Assembly (NCBI GenBank): GCA_937901525.1
Contig: CALDHX010000065.1
Coordinates: 1 to 24,498 of the forward strand
Reading direction: 5' to 3'
Length of the DNA: 24,498 bases
Origin: an uncultured Bacteroidales bacterium
GTDB taxonomy: Bacteria; Bacteroidota; Bacteroidia; Bacteroidales; P3
Within the stretch, counting starts at the first letter, position 1, and the number at the start of each line of letters is the position of its first letter. Of the stretch, positions 15,991-23,095 are shown piece by piece. Made by a program: the position numbers and the translations under genes. The notes under the pieces were generated by a model. That model did no database searches. It saw only the letters and a program-made list of their open reading frames with translations, and had not been told where the DNA came from.

Positions 15991-18894
15991 ATGAGAAAAC
16001 TTAGTTTAATTATTGCCCTTGTTTTCGTTTCTTTGAATGTTTTTGCACAATCATTCAAATACGAAAGCGTAAAGAATGATCCTTTAAATGCAAGGATTTA
16101 CACCCTTGGCAACGGACTTAAAGTCTATATGTCAGTTAATAAAAGCGAGCCAAGAATACAAACTTACATTGCAGTAAGAGTTGGAAGCAAGAATGACCCA
16201 AGTGCTACAACAGGATTGGCACATTATTTTGAGCACATGATGTTTAAAGGCTCAGAAAAGTTTGGAACAACAAATTGGAAAAAAGAAAAAGAATATATAG
16301 ATAAGATAGAAAATCTATATGAGGTTTATCGCAAAGAGAAAGACCCTCTAAAAAGAAAAGGATTGTATGCAGAAATTGACTCTTTGTCTTATATAGCATC
16401 GGGATTCGCCATTGCAAACGAATATGACAAGATGATGAGTTTCATAGGCAGTCAAGGAACAAACGCAGCCACAAGTAACGATTACACATTCTATCAAGAA
16501 GACATACCAAGCAATCAATTAGAAAATTGGGCTAAGATTCAAGCCGACCGTTTTGCTAATCCTGTGTTAAGACTCTTCCATACAGAATTGGAAACCATTT
16601 ACGAAGAAAAAAATATGAGTCTTACAAAGGATTATCGTAAAGTAAACGAAGCAATGCTTAAAGCCTTATTCCCTTCACACCCTTACGGACAACAAACAAC
16701 CTTAGGAGAAGCAGAACATTTACGTAATCCAAGCTTAAAAAACATTAAAGAATTTCACTCACAATACTATGTGCCAAACAATTATTGTATTGCAATGAGT
16801 GGAGACTTCGATCCAGATAAAGCAATCAAGATAATAGACAAATACTTTGGAGGATTAAAGGCAGTAGATGTACCAAAATTGGAATTCAAAGCTGAAAAAG
16901 AAATCACAAAAGTAAAAGAAATAGAAGTAAAAGGCTTAGAAAGTGAATATATCACAATAGCATATAGAATCAATGCAGGCTCTACATCAAAAGAAGCAAT
17001 GATGGCAGAACTTATAGATATGATTCTAAACAACGGATACACAGGATTGATAGACAAAAATATCAATCAAAAACAATTATGCCAAAGAGCAAATAGTGGA
17101 GTGTATGGATTAAACGACTACACTGCCTTTATTCTAAGAGCATACCCTACAAAAGGACAAGGATTAGATGAATTAAAATCTATGTTGTTGCAACAAATCG
17201 ATATTTTGAAGACAGGAAATTGGGACGAAAGCATTTTGCAAGCAGGAATCAATAATATGAAATTCCGCGAAATACGTTCCTTAGAATCAAACTCAGCAAG
17301 AGCGATGAAAATGGCGATGAGTTATCTTTCAAACGTTGAATGGGAAAACGAAGTAAATTACTTAGATAACCTTTCTCAAATCACAAAAGATGAAATCGTT
17401 GCTTTTGCAAATCAAATCTTCAAATCGAACAACTATGTAGTTATAAAGAAAATAAAAGACGAACCAGAAACAGTTGCAAAGGTTGAAAAACCAGCAATAA
17501 CACCTATTCAAATCAATCGTAGTGCGGAAAGTGATTTCTTTAAGAAAGTAAAAGAAGCAAAAGTAGAAGACATAAAACCTGTTTTTGTTGATTACGACAA
17601 AGATATGAGCATAAAGAAAATGCAAAACGGCACAGAAATTCTTTATGTTAAGAATAACGACAACACACGTTATAGTTTAAGTTTCCGTTACGAAGTAGGA
17701 AGTTGGGAAAACAAATACTTAAATCTATTAAGCTACTATCAAGATTTCCTATACACTCCATTTATGAGCCAACAACAAATAAAAGAAAAATTATATAACA
17801 TAGCTACAACATTTAGAATAAGTGTAAGTGGAGATGAAACAGTAGTTACAATCGAGGGATTAACAGAAAATCTTTTAGAAGCCTTAGATGTAGTAGATGG
17901 AATATTGACAAATCCTTGTCTTGATGAGCAAGCATTAGACAATATCAAGCAAAAACTTCTAAAAGAAAGAGCAGAAGCAAAAAGTGCACAACAACAATGT
18001 TTCTCTAAGCTATCTTCTTACGCTCTTTATGGCAAAAAGAATGCACATCGTACGCTTTTAAGCGACAAAGAAATAGAAAAACTAACAACAAAGCAACTTA
18101 CAGAACAAATAAAGAACCTAAAACTATATAAAGAACAAATAACATACTACGGAGACTTGAATATAGATGCAATAGAAGACTATATTTTCCGTCATCACAA
18201 GATGAATGAAACAGGTTCATATAAAAAAGCAGATAGAAAACTATCAGAAAAACAAAAAATAACTAAGAATAAAGTTTACTTTGTCAATTATCCAGCAAAT
18301 CAATCTTATTGCAGAATGTTTATAGTTGGCGATAAATATGACGAAAGTCAAAGAGCAGTAGTTGCAATGTACAATGAATATTTTGGAGGCAGTATGAATA
18401 GCATCGTATTCCAAGAAATGAGAGAAAAACGCTCACTTGCTTATCAAGCATCTTCACGTTACATCATGGGAGGCAATAAAACTGACAAAAATTACAACCT
18501 TGCACACATAGCAACTCAAAACGATAAAGTAGTAGAAGCATTCGATGCGTTTAATTCTCTATTAGATTATATGCCGGTAGCCGAAAATAACTTTGACCTT
18601 GCAAAACAATCAATCCTTAAATCAATAGCGACAAATCGTACAACAAAACAAGGAATCATTTCTTCTTACCTTAACGACAAAGAATATGGAAGAAAAGAAA
18701 ATACACAAAAACAAATGTACGAACAATTGCAAAAAATGACTTTTGAAGACATAAAAGCATTTAGCGAAAAAAACCTTAAAGGTCAAAAAAGAGTGTATGT
18801 AATTCTTGGAAGCAAAGATCAAATAGACTTTGAAGCATTGAAAAAATTCGGAGACATAGAAGAACTTTCATTAGAAGAAATCTTCGGATACTAA
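15991..18894 (+). CDS. Secreted M16-family zinc metallopeptidase (pitrilysin/insulinase type)
   Basis: 967 residues with a signal peptide of about 20 residues, so periplasmic or surface-exposed. The inverted zinc motif HYFEH (78-82; Glu81 as catalytic base) and the downstream Glu cluster ELETIYEEKNMS (199-210) give the full active site in the first M16 domain. An insertion of charged helix lies between them (about 90-150), longer than in short M16 proteins. The second, inactive half (about 560-960) includes MREKRSLAYQASSRY, with the Arg/Tyr pair that completes the active site across the clamshell. This single-chain layout degrades peptides enclosed in its chamber; the substrate is unknown. 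The last 13 codons occur again, slightly diverged, at 20486-20526 beyond the neighbouring toxin-antitoxin module. Confidence 0.93.
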   Translation: MRKLSLIIALVFVSLNVFAQSFKYESVKNDPLNARIYTLGNGLKVYMSVNKSEPRIQTYIAVRVGSKNDPSATTGLAHYFEHMMFKGSEKFGTTNWKKEKEYIDKIENLYEVYRKEKDPLKRKGLYAEIDSLSYIASGFAIANEYDKMMSFIGSQGTNAATSNDYTFYQEDIPSNQLENWAKIQADRFANPVLRLFHTELETIYEEKNMSLTKDYRKVNEAMLKALFPSHPYGQQTTLGEAEHLRNPSLKNIKEFHSQYYVPNNYCIAMSGDFDPDKAIKIIDKYFGGLKAVDVPKLEFKAEKEITKVKEIEVKGLESEYITIAYRINAGSTSKEAMMAELIDMILNNGYTGLIDKNINQKQLCQRANSGVYGLNDYTAFILRAYPTKGQGLDELKSMLLQQIDILKTGNWDESILQAGINNMKFREIRSLESNSARAMKMAMSYLSNVEWENEVNYLDNLSQITKDEIVAFANQIFKSNNYVVIKKIKDEPETVAKVEKPAITPIQINRSAESDFFKKVKEAKVEDIKPVFVDYDKDMSIKKMQNGTEILYVKNNDNTRYSLSFRYEVGSWENKYLNLLSYYQDFLYTPFMSQQQIKEKLYNIATTFRISVSGDETVVTIEGLTENLLEALDVVDGILTNPCLDEQALDNIKQKLLKERAEAKSAQQQCFSKLSSYALYGKKNAHRTLLSDKEIEKLTTKQLTEQIKNLKLYKEQITYYGDLNIDAIEDYIFRHHKMNETGSYKKADRKLSEKQKITKNKVYFVNYPANQSYCRMFIVGDKYDESQRAVVAMYNEYFGGSMNSIVFQEMREKRSLAYQASSRYIMGGNKTDKNYNLAHIATQNDKVVEAFDAFNSLLDYMPVAENNFDLAKQSILKSIATNRTTKQGIISSYLNDKEYGRKENTQKQMYEQLQKMTFEDIKAFSEKNLKGQKRVYVILGSKDQIDFEALKKFGDIEELSLEEIFGY
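18854..18894 (+). repeat. Direct repeat, copy 1: genuine 3' end of the M16 gene
   Basis: Shares with 20486-20526 an identical 11-nt block (ACATAGAAGAA, 18854-18864), a 6-nt variable block (CTTTCA here, TTAACC there), then 24 identical nt through the TAA stop (18871-18894). The variable block changes Leu-Ser to Leu-Thr, so the protein end IEEL-S/T-LEEIFGY is conserved. Confidence 0.85.
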
Positions 18895-18896
18895 AA

Positions 18897-18933
18897 ATAA
18901 AGAAGGAGAGAATTTAGTTCTCTCCTTCTTTAT
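18897..18933. terminator. Bidirectional terminator between the M16 gene and the GNAT gene
   Basis: ATAAAGAAGGAGAGAA (18897-18912) and TTCTCTCCTTCTTTAT (18918-18933) form a perfect 16-bp stem with a TTTAG loop. T-rich runs lie on both exits, serving the convergent genes on each side. Confidence 0.9.
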
Positions 18934-18934
18934 T

Positions 18935-19783
18935 TTATTTTTGTATTAGTTGTATAAATTCATCTCTTTTTTCAAATAAATTATCGGTTTTTTGGAAAAG
19001 GAATTGACAATTCCAATCAAAACTTGGTTTATTTGTAGATAAATTAGTCTCTGAATCAAATCCAAGGCGTGTTCTGTAATATTGAACTAACTTTCCTTCT
19101 GCTTTTTCATCTGCTGCAAATAAATATACGTATTGACAACCTACGTATTTGGTCATCTTCTCAATAGTTTTAACTACTTTTAGCCAAAATAGAGTTTCTC
19201 CCATTTTTATTTCTTCTGGAAGACTTAAAGTGTTCCAATAATCTTTTGCAGATTCATTTATTCCAAACAATTTTAACTCTACGCCAGGGAAAGAAATGAA
19301 AACTTTATTAGTGTTTTCTATGTCTTTAAATTTTTTTTGATCATATTTTTTTCTTTTTCTTTGACCAATAGTCATAATGTCACTAAATGATAATCCTTGT
19401 TTTTCAATGTTTGTAATTATAGATTTTGCTTTTTCTATATCGTTTTCGTTCATTGCGGACCTAAAATCTAAATATGCTTGCTGTCCAAGGATTACTTCTT
19501 CACTATTAAATTCAATTCCACTATCATAAATTTCTTGAAATAATTCACCACATCTTAAAGAAAAAAATATCAAAGGTGTATTATTAGGAGATAAAACAAC
19601 AAAAGAAGCAAGATGACCATTTTTGTCATCTTGCAAATATTTTTCTGAAATAAATAAATCTCGTATTCCCTCTCTTTCTTTGCGAGCAGTTATAGATTTA
19701 AGAATAGTTCCGTTTATTTCTCGTGCTCTTCTGATTTGAAAAGTATCAATTAAATTTAAAATTTTTTCGCTATTTTGGGACAT
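18935..19783 (-). CDS. GNAT-fold acetyltransferase-like protein, probable toxin of a Panacea pair
   Basis: 282 residues from the ATG at 19783. An in-frame ATG at 19819 adds 12 residues but lies deeper inside the upstream gene. Sequence suggests a split GNAT fold: an N-terminal part with LASFVVLSPNNTPLIFFSLRCG, a helical insertion (about 110-150), then FPGVELKLFGIN, a helix, and the typical C-terminal block GCQYVYLFAADEKAEGKLVQ followed by YYRTRLGF. Such proteins often sit beside Panacea (DUF4065) antitoxins. GNAT toxins in other systems acetylate aminoacyl-tRNA or other targets; the target here is unknown. Its ATG lies inside the last codons of the antitoxin gene (14-nt overlap), indicating translational coupling. 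It is read towards the M16 gene and ends two bases from the shared terminator. Confidence 0.7.
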   Translation of the reverse strand: MSQNSEKILNLIDTFQIRRAREINGTILKSITARKEREGIRDLFISEKYLQDDKNGHLASFVVLSPNNTPLIFFSLRCGELFQEIYDSGIEFNSEEVILGQQAYLDFRSAMNENDIEKAKSIITNIEKQGLSFSDIMTIGQRKRKKYDQKKFKDIENTNKVFISFPGVELKLFGINESAKDYWNTLSLPEEIKMGETLFWLKVVKTIEKMTKYVGCQYVYLFAADEKAEGKLVQYYRTRLGFDSETNLSTNKPSFDWNCQFLFQKTDNLFEKRDEFIQLIQK

Positions 19784-20267
19784 TTCTAAGTTTGTTGAGT
19801 TGAGGTACAATTTCATCAAAATAAAATCTACGCATTTTCATACGTTCTGCGTCTTTTCTTATGTCTTCAAGTTCAAGTTTGTTATCGCAATGTTCGTCTC
19901 GCTTCAATCCTTTACGTGCATTTCTCCAAGAACTTTCTCCATGAGTTAGTAAACTCAAAGACCAAGAGCTTTCAATAGCGTAATTTTGAAAAACATAATC
20001 AAGAGATTCTTTGTAAGGAGATAGTTCTGTATTTGTTGGTAAGTCATTAAGATTTTCATTTTTGTACAAATTGCGAATTTTAACAATAACTGGACCATAT
20101 TTCCAAGCGGCAAATTGTTCGCTAAACATAGGTTCTCCTGTGCGAATAATAGATTCTCTTTGTGAAAGATATAAAAGTTTGTGAAGTTTCATCTCATCAA
20201 TTACCTCATTCCTTTCTTCTTGGTATCTACTATAGATATAAGAAGCTACTTTTACTACATCAATCAT
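19770..20267 (-). CDS. Panacea (DUF4065/SocA-like) antitoxin-domain protein
   Basis: 165 residues. The Panacea signature is clear: a first helix VVKVASYIYSR, then KLHKLLYLSQ, the MFSEQFAAWKYGPVI motif, and a helical C-terminal part with LSLLTHGESSWRNARKGL. The domain is known as a promiscuous antitoxin that neutralises unrelated toxins by direct binding. It is first in the operon, with its own promoter (-7 box at 20342-20349) and a palindrome at the predicted transcript start. The partner gene overlaps its last 14 nt. Antitoxin first, toxin second, and tight coupling all fit a type II-like toxin-antitoxin pair. Proteins of this domain also occur as phage-linked GepA-type genes, so a prophage origin is an alternative. 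Confidence 0.85.
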   Translation of the reverse strand: MIDVVKVASYIYSRYQEERNEVIDEMKLHKLLYLSQRESIIRTGEPMFSEQFAAWKYGPVIVKIRNLYKNENLNDLPTNTELSPYKESLDYVFQNYAIESSWSLSLLTHGESSWRNARKGLKRDEHCDNKLELEDIRKDAERMKMRRFYFDEIVPQLNKLRNVPK

Positions 20268-20327
20268 AAGACTCTGCTTTTAAATGTTATTATTTTTGTT
20301 ATTAATTGTTACAAAACAGATAGTTTT

Positions 20328-20339
20328 CAACAATTGTTG
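20328..20339. promoter_or_regulatory. 12-bp palindrome at the toxin-antitoxin transcription start, candidate operator
   Basis: CAACAATTGTTG is a perfect inverted repeat. It begins three bases beyond the minus-strand -7 box and covers the predicted transcript start near 20335. Autorepression by the antitoxin or the complex would be expected for such a site; this is inference. Confidence 0.45.
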
Positions 20340-20341
20340 TG

Positions 20342-20372
20342 CAAAATTACGAATTTTTGTTGAAAAAAGCAA
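20342..20372 (-). promoter_or_regulatory. Promoter of the Panacea-GNAT operon
   Basis: On the minus strand: TTG (20372-20370), 20 nt, then TAATTTTG (20349-20342), an exact match to TAnnTTTG. The leader to the ATG at 20267 is about 68 nt. Confidence 0.7.
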
Positions 20373-20485
20373 GCTTTACGTGCAGAATGAATATTTGTAA
20401 TTTGTAAAATAAAAAGAGATAATATATTTAAAATATGAAAAATATAAAGATTTGGCAGTTGTGAGTGTCTAAAAGAAAGAAGCTT

Positions 20486-20526
20486 ACATAGAAGAATTAA
20501 CCTTAGAAGAAATCTTCGGATACTAA
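20486..20526 (+). pseudogene. Detached second copy of the M16 peptidase 3' end (direct repeat copy 2)
   Basis: Repeats the last 41 nt of the M16 gene with six adjacent changed bases (20497-20502), and encodes IEEL-T-LEEIFGY then stop. Upstream of 20486 the match fades to a few Lys codons and the frame closes at 20470-20472, so it is not expressed as a protein. It is followed by its own terminator, distinct from the one after the intact gene. Either the tail of a lost M16 paralogue or the far edge of an insertion that regenerated the gene end. Confidence 0.75.
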
Positions 20527-20553
20527 GAGTTTATAAAAACGAAAACTAATTAC

Positions 20554-20590
20554 AAATGCTTGCGGTATTTTCATAATATCGCAAGCATTT
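20554..20590 (+). terminator. Terminator after the detached M16 tail
   Basis: AAATGCTTGCGGTATT (20554-20569) and AATATCGCAAGCATTT (20575-20590) form a 16-pair stem with one G-T pair and a 5-nt loop, followed by TTCTTTG. It was probably the original terminator of the gene whose tail lies just upstream. Confidence 0.85.
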
Positions 20591-20614
20591 TTCTTTGATT
20601 TATTTTTTTACTTC

Positions 20615-20667
20615 AAAGAAGTAGAAGCTCTACTTCTTTAAGGTAATCCGACTACCTTAAAGAAGTA
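20615..20667 (+). promoter_or_regulatory. Mutually exclusive hairpins resembling an anti-terminator/terminator
   Basis: Hairpin A: AAAGAAGTAGA (20615-20625) with TCTACTTCTTT (20629-20639). Hairpin B: TACTTCTTTAAGGTA (20631-20645) with TACCTTAAAGAAGTA (20653-20667), a perfect 15-bp stem with a 7-nt loop and then ATT plus a T run, i.e. a terminator. The segment 20631-20639 is used by both, so they cannot coexist. It lies upstream of the TM2 promoter, so it would act on read-through transcripts or on a short RNA. Confidence 0.6.
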
Positions 20668-20714
20668 ATTTTTTTTCTTCGCATTTGAGCCTCAAAACTT
20701 TTTGATAAAGAATA

Positions 20715-20745
20715 TTTGTGCTTTAAGAAATTTGTTATAACTTTG
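20715..20745 (+). promoter_or_regulatory. Promoter of the TM2 gene
   Basis: TTTG (20715-20718), 19 nt, then TAACTTTG (20738-20745), an exact consensus match. Transcription would start near 20752, leaving an A-rich leader of about 45 nt before the ATG at 20798. Confidence 0.75.
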
Positions 20746-20797
20746 GAGCGTGAAAAGAAAGATAAAGGAAAAATAATTAAATTAAATTTTAAAAAAA

Positions 20798-21286
20798 ATG
20801 AAAAAAGCGATTTACTTTATGTTTTTTGCATTTGCTTTATCGACAAATGTGGTTTTAGCAGAAAACGACAATGATAAATTGAATCAAAGCGAGATGTTGC
20901 CAATTCAAATCGAAATGATTGATGCAAATGATGAGGAAACAAAAAAATTATACATCAATCATTTTTTAATGCAAAATAGTAAAAATTTTACTACTGCGGA
21001 TATAGCGATTGTTAAGCAAAAATTAGAGTCTTTAACTGCTGACCAAATTCAATTACTTGCGACAGTAGATTATTTAGACCCTACAATAAATACGATACTA
21101 TCTGTTTTAGTTGGAGGATTAGGCGTTGATAGATTCTTAATCGGTCAAACAGGAATGGGAGTTTTGAAATTAATTACATTTGGTGGTTTTGGAATTTGGA
21201 CAATTGTTGATTGGTTTCAAATAAGTAGGCTTACAAAAGAATCAAATATGGAAAAATTTAACGAAAACTTAATGTTGATAAAATAG
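20798..21286 (+). CDS. Small secreted or membrane protein with TM2 domain
   Basis: 162 residues. A signal peptide (MKKAIYFMFFAFALSTNVVLA) precedes an acidic region with a helical stretch (about 55-95). The TM2 domain at about 103-147 has a helix, the GGLGVDRFLIGQTGMGVLKL turn, and a second helix GGFGIWTIVDWFQI. TM2 domains are paired membrane helices of unknown function with a conserved DRF motif in the turn. The gene has its own promoter and terminator, so it is a single-gene unit. An 11-bp inverted repeat (21255-21265 and 21287-21297) brackets the stop codon. It sits between two defence-type modules, but nothing shows a functional link. Confidence 0.8.
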   Translation: MKKAIYFMFFAFALSTNVVLAENDNDKLNQSEMLPIQIEMIDANDEETKKLYINHFLMQNSKNFTTADIAIVKQKLESLTADQIQLLATVDYLDPTINTILSVLVGGLGVDRFLIGQTGMGVLKLITFGGFGIWTIVDWFQISRLTKESNMEKFNENLMLIK

Positions 21287-21315
21287 TTCGTTAAATTAAA
21301 ACTTTCTTTAAAAGT

Positions 21316-21371
21316 AATAACGCTCGCAAGTCTTAATTTTCTTTTGACAAGCGAGTGTTTTTTTGTTTTTT
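21316..21371 (+). terminator. Terminator of the TM2 gene; direct repeat copy 1
   Basis: AACGCTCGC pairs with GCGAGTGTT, one G-T pair, with a further GTC/GAC pairing inside the loop, followed by T runs. The 56-bp unit matches 23091-23146 at 54 positions. Confidence 0.85.
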
Positions 21372-21403
21372 GTCAAAAGTAAGATAAAATAAAAACTTTT
21401 TTG

Positions 21404-21411
21404 TAAATTTG
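21404..21411 (+). promoter_or_regulatory. Candidate -7 box for the ATPase-TOPRIM operon
   Basis: TAAATTTG matches TAnnTTTG exactly, but I find no TTG at the normal -33 spacing. It would start transcription near 21418, which excludes the TTG at 21409 as start codon and supports the ATG at 21445. Confidence 0.45.
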
Positions 21412-21444
21412 TCCGTTTATTTATGGTTAAAAACTGTAGAATCA

Positions 21445-22473
21445 ATGTTTAAGAAAGTCGAAATAGAACGATTTAGGGGGATAAAATATGCTTCAATAGG
21501 TGAATTGAAGCAGGTAAATCTTTTTTTGGGAAAAAATAACTGCGGAAAGTCGTCTTTGTTAGATGCTTTATTTTTAGCCACAGGCTTATCAAATCCTTTA
21601 TTGCCGATAAATGTAAATATTATGCGAGGCTATAACAAGACAAGTTTAAAGGATTTGCAATTGAATTTCTATAATTTAGATTCTACTCAACCGATTCACA
21701 TTTGTGTAGAGAATGAAGAAAAACGTAATATAAAGATAAGACTTTTTGAAAACAATAAAAAAGATGTTTCTTTTGATACAAACAATATAGATATTCACTC
21801 AAACGTAATAGAAGGTGAATATGGATTGAGAGTTAATTTTGAAATAAATGAAGAATCGTTTGAATCACAATTACGTTTTGATGTATCGACTACAACTACG
21901 ATTGATTCCCCAAAACAATACGAAGAATCATTAAGATGTATCTATTTAAACCCTAAATATGATTTTAATACATCAATACAAGGTTTGAATAATATACTTA
22001 AAAATAAAGATGAAGATTTTATTGTTGAAGGTCTTAGAGTTATAGAACCGCGTGTGAAAGATTTTATATTTACAGAAGAAGGAATATTTATTGATATGGG
22101 ACTTGAAAAACGTATTCCTATAAATGTGATGGGTGATGGCATAAGGAAGATTGTTTCACTTTTAACGGTTATATATGATTGCAAAGATGGAATTGTGCTT
22201 ATTGATGAGATAAGTAACGGATTTCACTATTCTGTTATGAGTAAATTGTGGAAAGTTGTTATAGATGCGGCGATTAAAAACAATGCTCAATTATTTATAA
22301 CAACGCATGATTATGACTCTATAAAAGGATTAAGAGATACAGCTCTTAATACTCATAATGAAGAGGTGGCAACCTTTAAATTATTGAGAACTTTTGATGA
22401 TGAATTAAAAGCATTGCACTATTCTTTGGAAAGCGTTGATTATTCTATTAACCAAGAAATTGAAATAAGGTAA
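21445..22473 (+). CDS. ABC/OLD-type AAA ATPase of a two-gene defence-like module
   Basis: 342 residues from the ATG at 21445. Begins with the RecF/OLD-like strand FKKVEIERFRGIKYASIG. Walker A is GKNNCGKSS (29-37). A signature-like MGDGIRK lies at 229-235, Walker B is IVLIDEI (250-256; Asp254, Glu255) followed by GFHYS, and a switch-His motif ITTHD is at 285-289. The middle (about 60-200) is a variable insertion. Such ATPases drive or gate partner nucleases in OLD, Gabija and PARIS defence systems. The chain has no TOPRIM domain of its own, but the next gene, one base after its stop, appears to supply one. It is shorter than the ATPases of those named systems as I recall them, and I cannot assign it to one. 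Bracketed by duplicated terminators. Confidence 0.85.
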   Translation: MFKKVEIERFRGIKYASIGELKQVNLFLGKNNCGKSSLLDALFLATGLSNPLLPINVNIMRGYNKTSLKDLQLNFYNLDSTQPIHICVENEEKRNIKIRLFENNKKDVSFDTNNIDIHSNVIEGEYGLRVNFEINEESFESQLRFDVSTTTTIDSPKQYEESLRCIYLNPKYDFNTSIQGLNNILKNKDEDFIVEGLRVIEPRVKDFIFTEEGIFIDMGLEKRIPINVMGDGIRKIVSLLTVIYDCKDGIVLIDEISNGFHYSVMSKLWKVVIDAAIKNNAQLFITTHDYDSIKGLRDTALNTHNEEVATFKLLRTFDDELKALHYSLESVDYSINQEIEIR

Positions 22474-22474
22474 T

Positions 22475-23095
22475 ATGAATAAGATATTTATCGAGGCAGA
22501 GAAAAAAGAAACACCAGAATATAATTTCATAAAAACAATTTTAGTTAAATTCTTTCATGGAAAGGAGTATGAAATTATAACAATAGGAGGTGTGGAAAAA
22601 CTTTTTGAAGAAACTAATCTCAATAAAATAAAGGAAGCAAACATAGAGGGAAGTCAGGTTTTAGTATTAGTTGATGCAGATACTGTGAAAAAAGGTTGGG
22701 GATATGAAGGAAGAAAAGATTGGATAGAGGATAAAATGAAGGAATATAAGGTTTCATTTCAATATTTTATTTATCCAAATAATCAAGGCGATGGAGATGT
22801 GGAAGTTTTGATGGAATCTTCTGCACGAAAGGATTTACATAAAACTTTTTTTGATTGTTTTGACAAATATGAAATGTGTGTTTCGGGAGAAATAGATGAA
22901 TCGGGGAAACCTAAATACAACACTCCAAACTTAAAAGGTAAATTACATACTTATATGACTGCACAAAAATTATCAAATAAACAAAGTAAACGATTAGGAA
23001 GAGGGGATTGGCTATTTGATAATGCAGATTATTGGGATTTAGATGTGGAAGATTTGCGACCTCTGAAAGATTTCTTTTCACAATATCTTAAATAA
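22475..23095 (+). CDS. Small TOPRIM-like (DUF3226-type) protein, putative nuclease partner of the ATPase
   Basis: 206 residues. TOPRIM-like motifs: KIFIEAEKKETPEYNFI with a candidate catalytic Glu7, then VLVLVDADT with Asp67 and Asp69, then YPNNQGDGDVEVLMES (90-105) with Glu100. The last block resembles the DUF3226 pattern of P-x-N followed by G-x-x-E-x-L. TOPRIM domains bind metal and cut nucleic acid in OLD-type proteins, so a toxic nuclease released or activated by the ATPase is the natural reading. The C-terminal half (KLKGKLHTY-like helices, then GDWLFDNADYWDLD) is not recognised. The ATG follows the ATPase stop after one base, so the two are cotranscribed and probably coupled. Its stop codon lies inside the second copy of the duplicated terminator. 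Confidence 0.7.
   Translation: MNKIFIEAEKKETPEYNFIKTILVKFFHGKEYEIITIGGVEKLFEETNLNKIKEANIEGSQVLVLVDADTVKKGWGYEGRKDWIEDKMKEYKVSFQYFIYPNNQGDGDVEVLMESSARKDLHKTFFDCFDKYEMCVSGEIDESGKPKYNTPNLKGKLHTYMTAQKLSNKQSKRLGRGDWLFDNADYWDLDVEDLRPLKDFFSQYLK

Larger units (their letters stand above)
20268..20797. other. Intergenic region between the toxin-antitoxin operon and the TM2 gene
   Basis: No protein-coding gene is credible here. In order it holds the minus-strand toxin-antitoxin promoter and palindrome (20328-20372), a detached copy of the M16 gene's 3' end (20486-20526), a terminator (20554-20590), a pair of overlapping alternative hairpins (20615-20667), and the TM2 promoter (20715-20745). Confidence 0.75.

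Noticed and set aside
18854..20526. Direct repeats as attL/attR of an integrative element
   Set aside because: No integrase or recombinase in the interval, and the mismatched block respects codons, which fits homologous gene ends better than attachment sites.
21445..23095. Calling the pair PARIS (AriA/AriB) or Gabija outright
   Set aside because: The TOPRIM-like subunit looks DUF3226-like rather than DUF4435, both proteins look short for those systems, and there is no GajB-like helicase.
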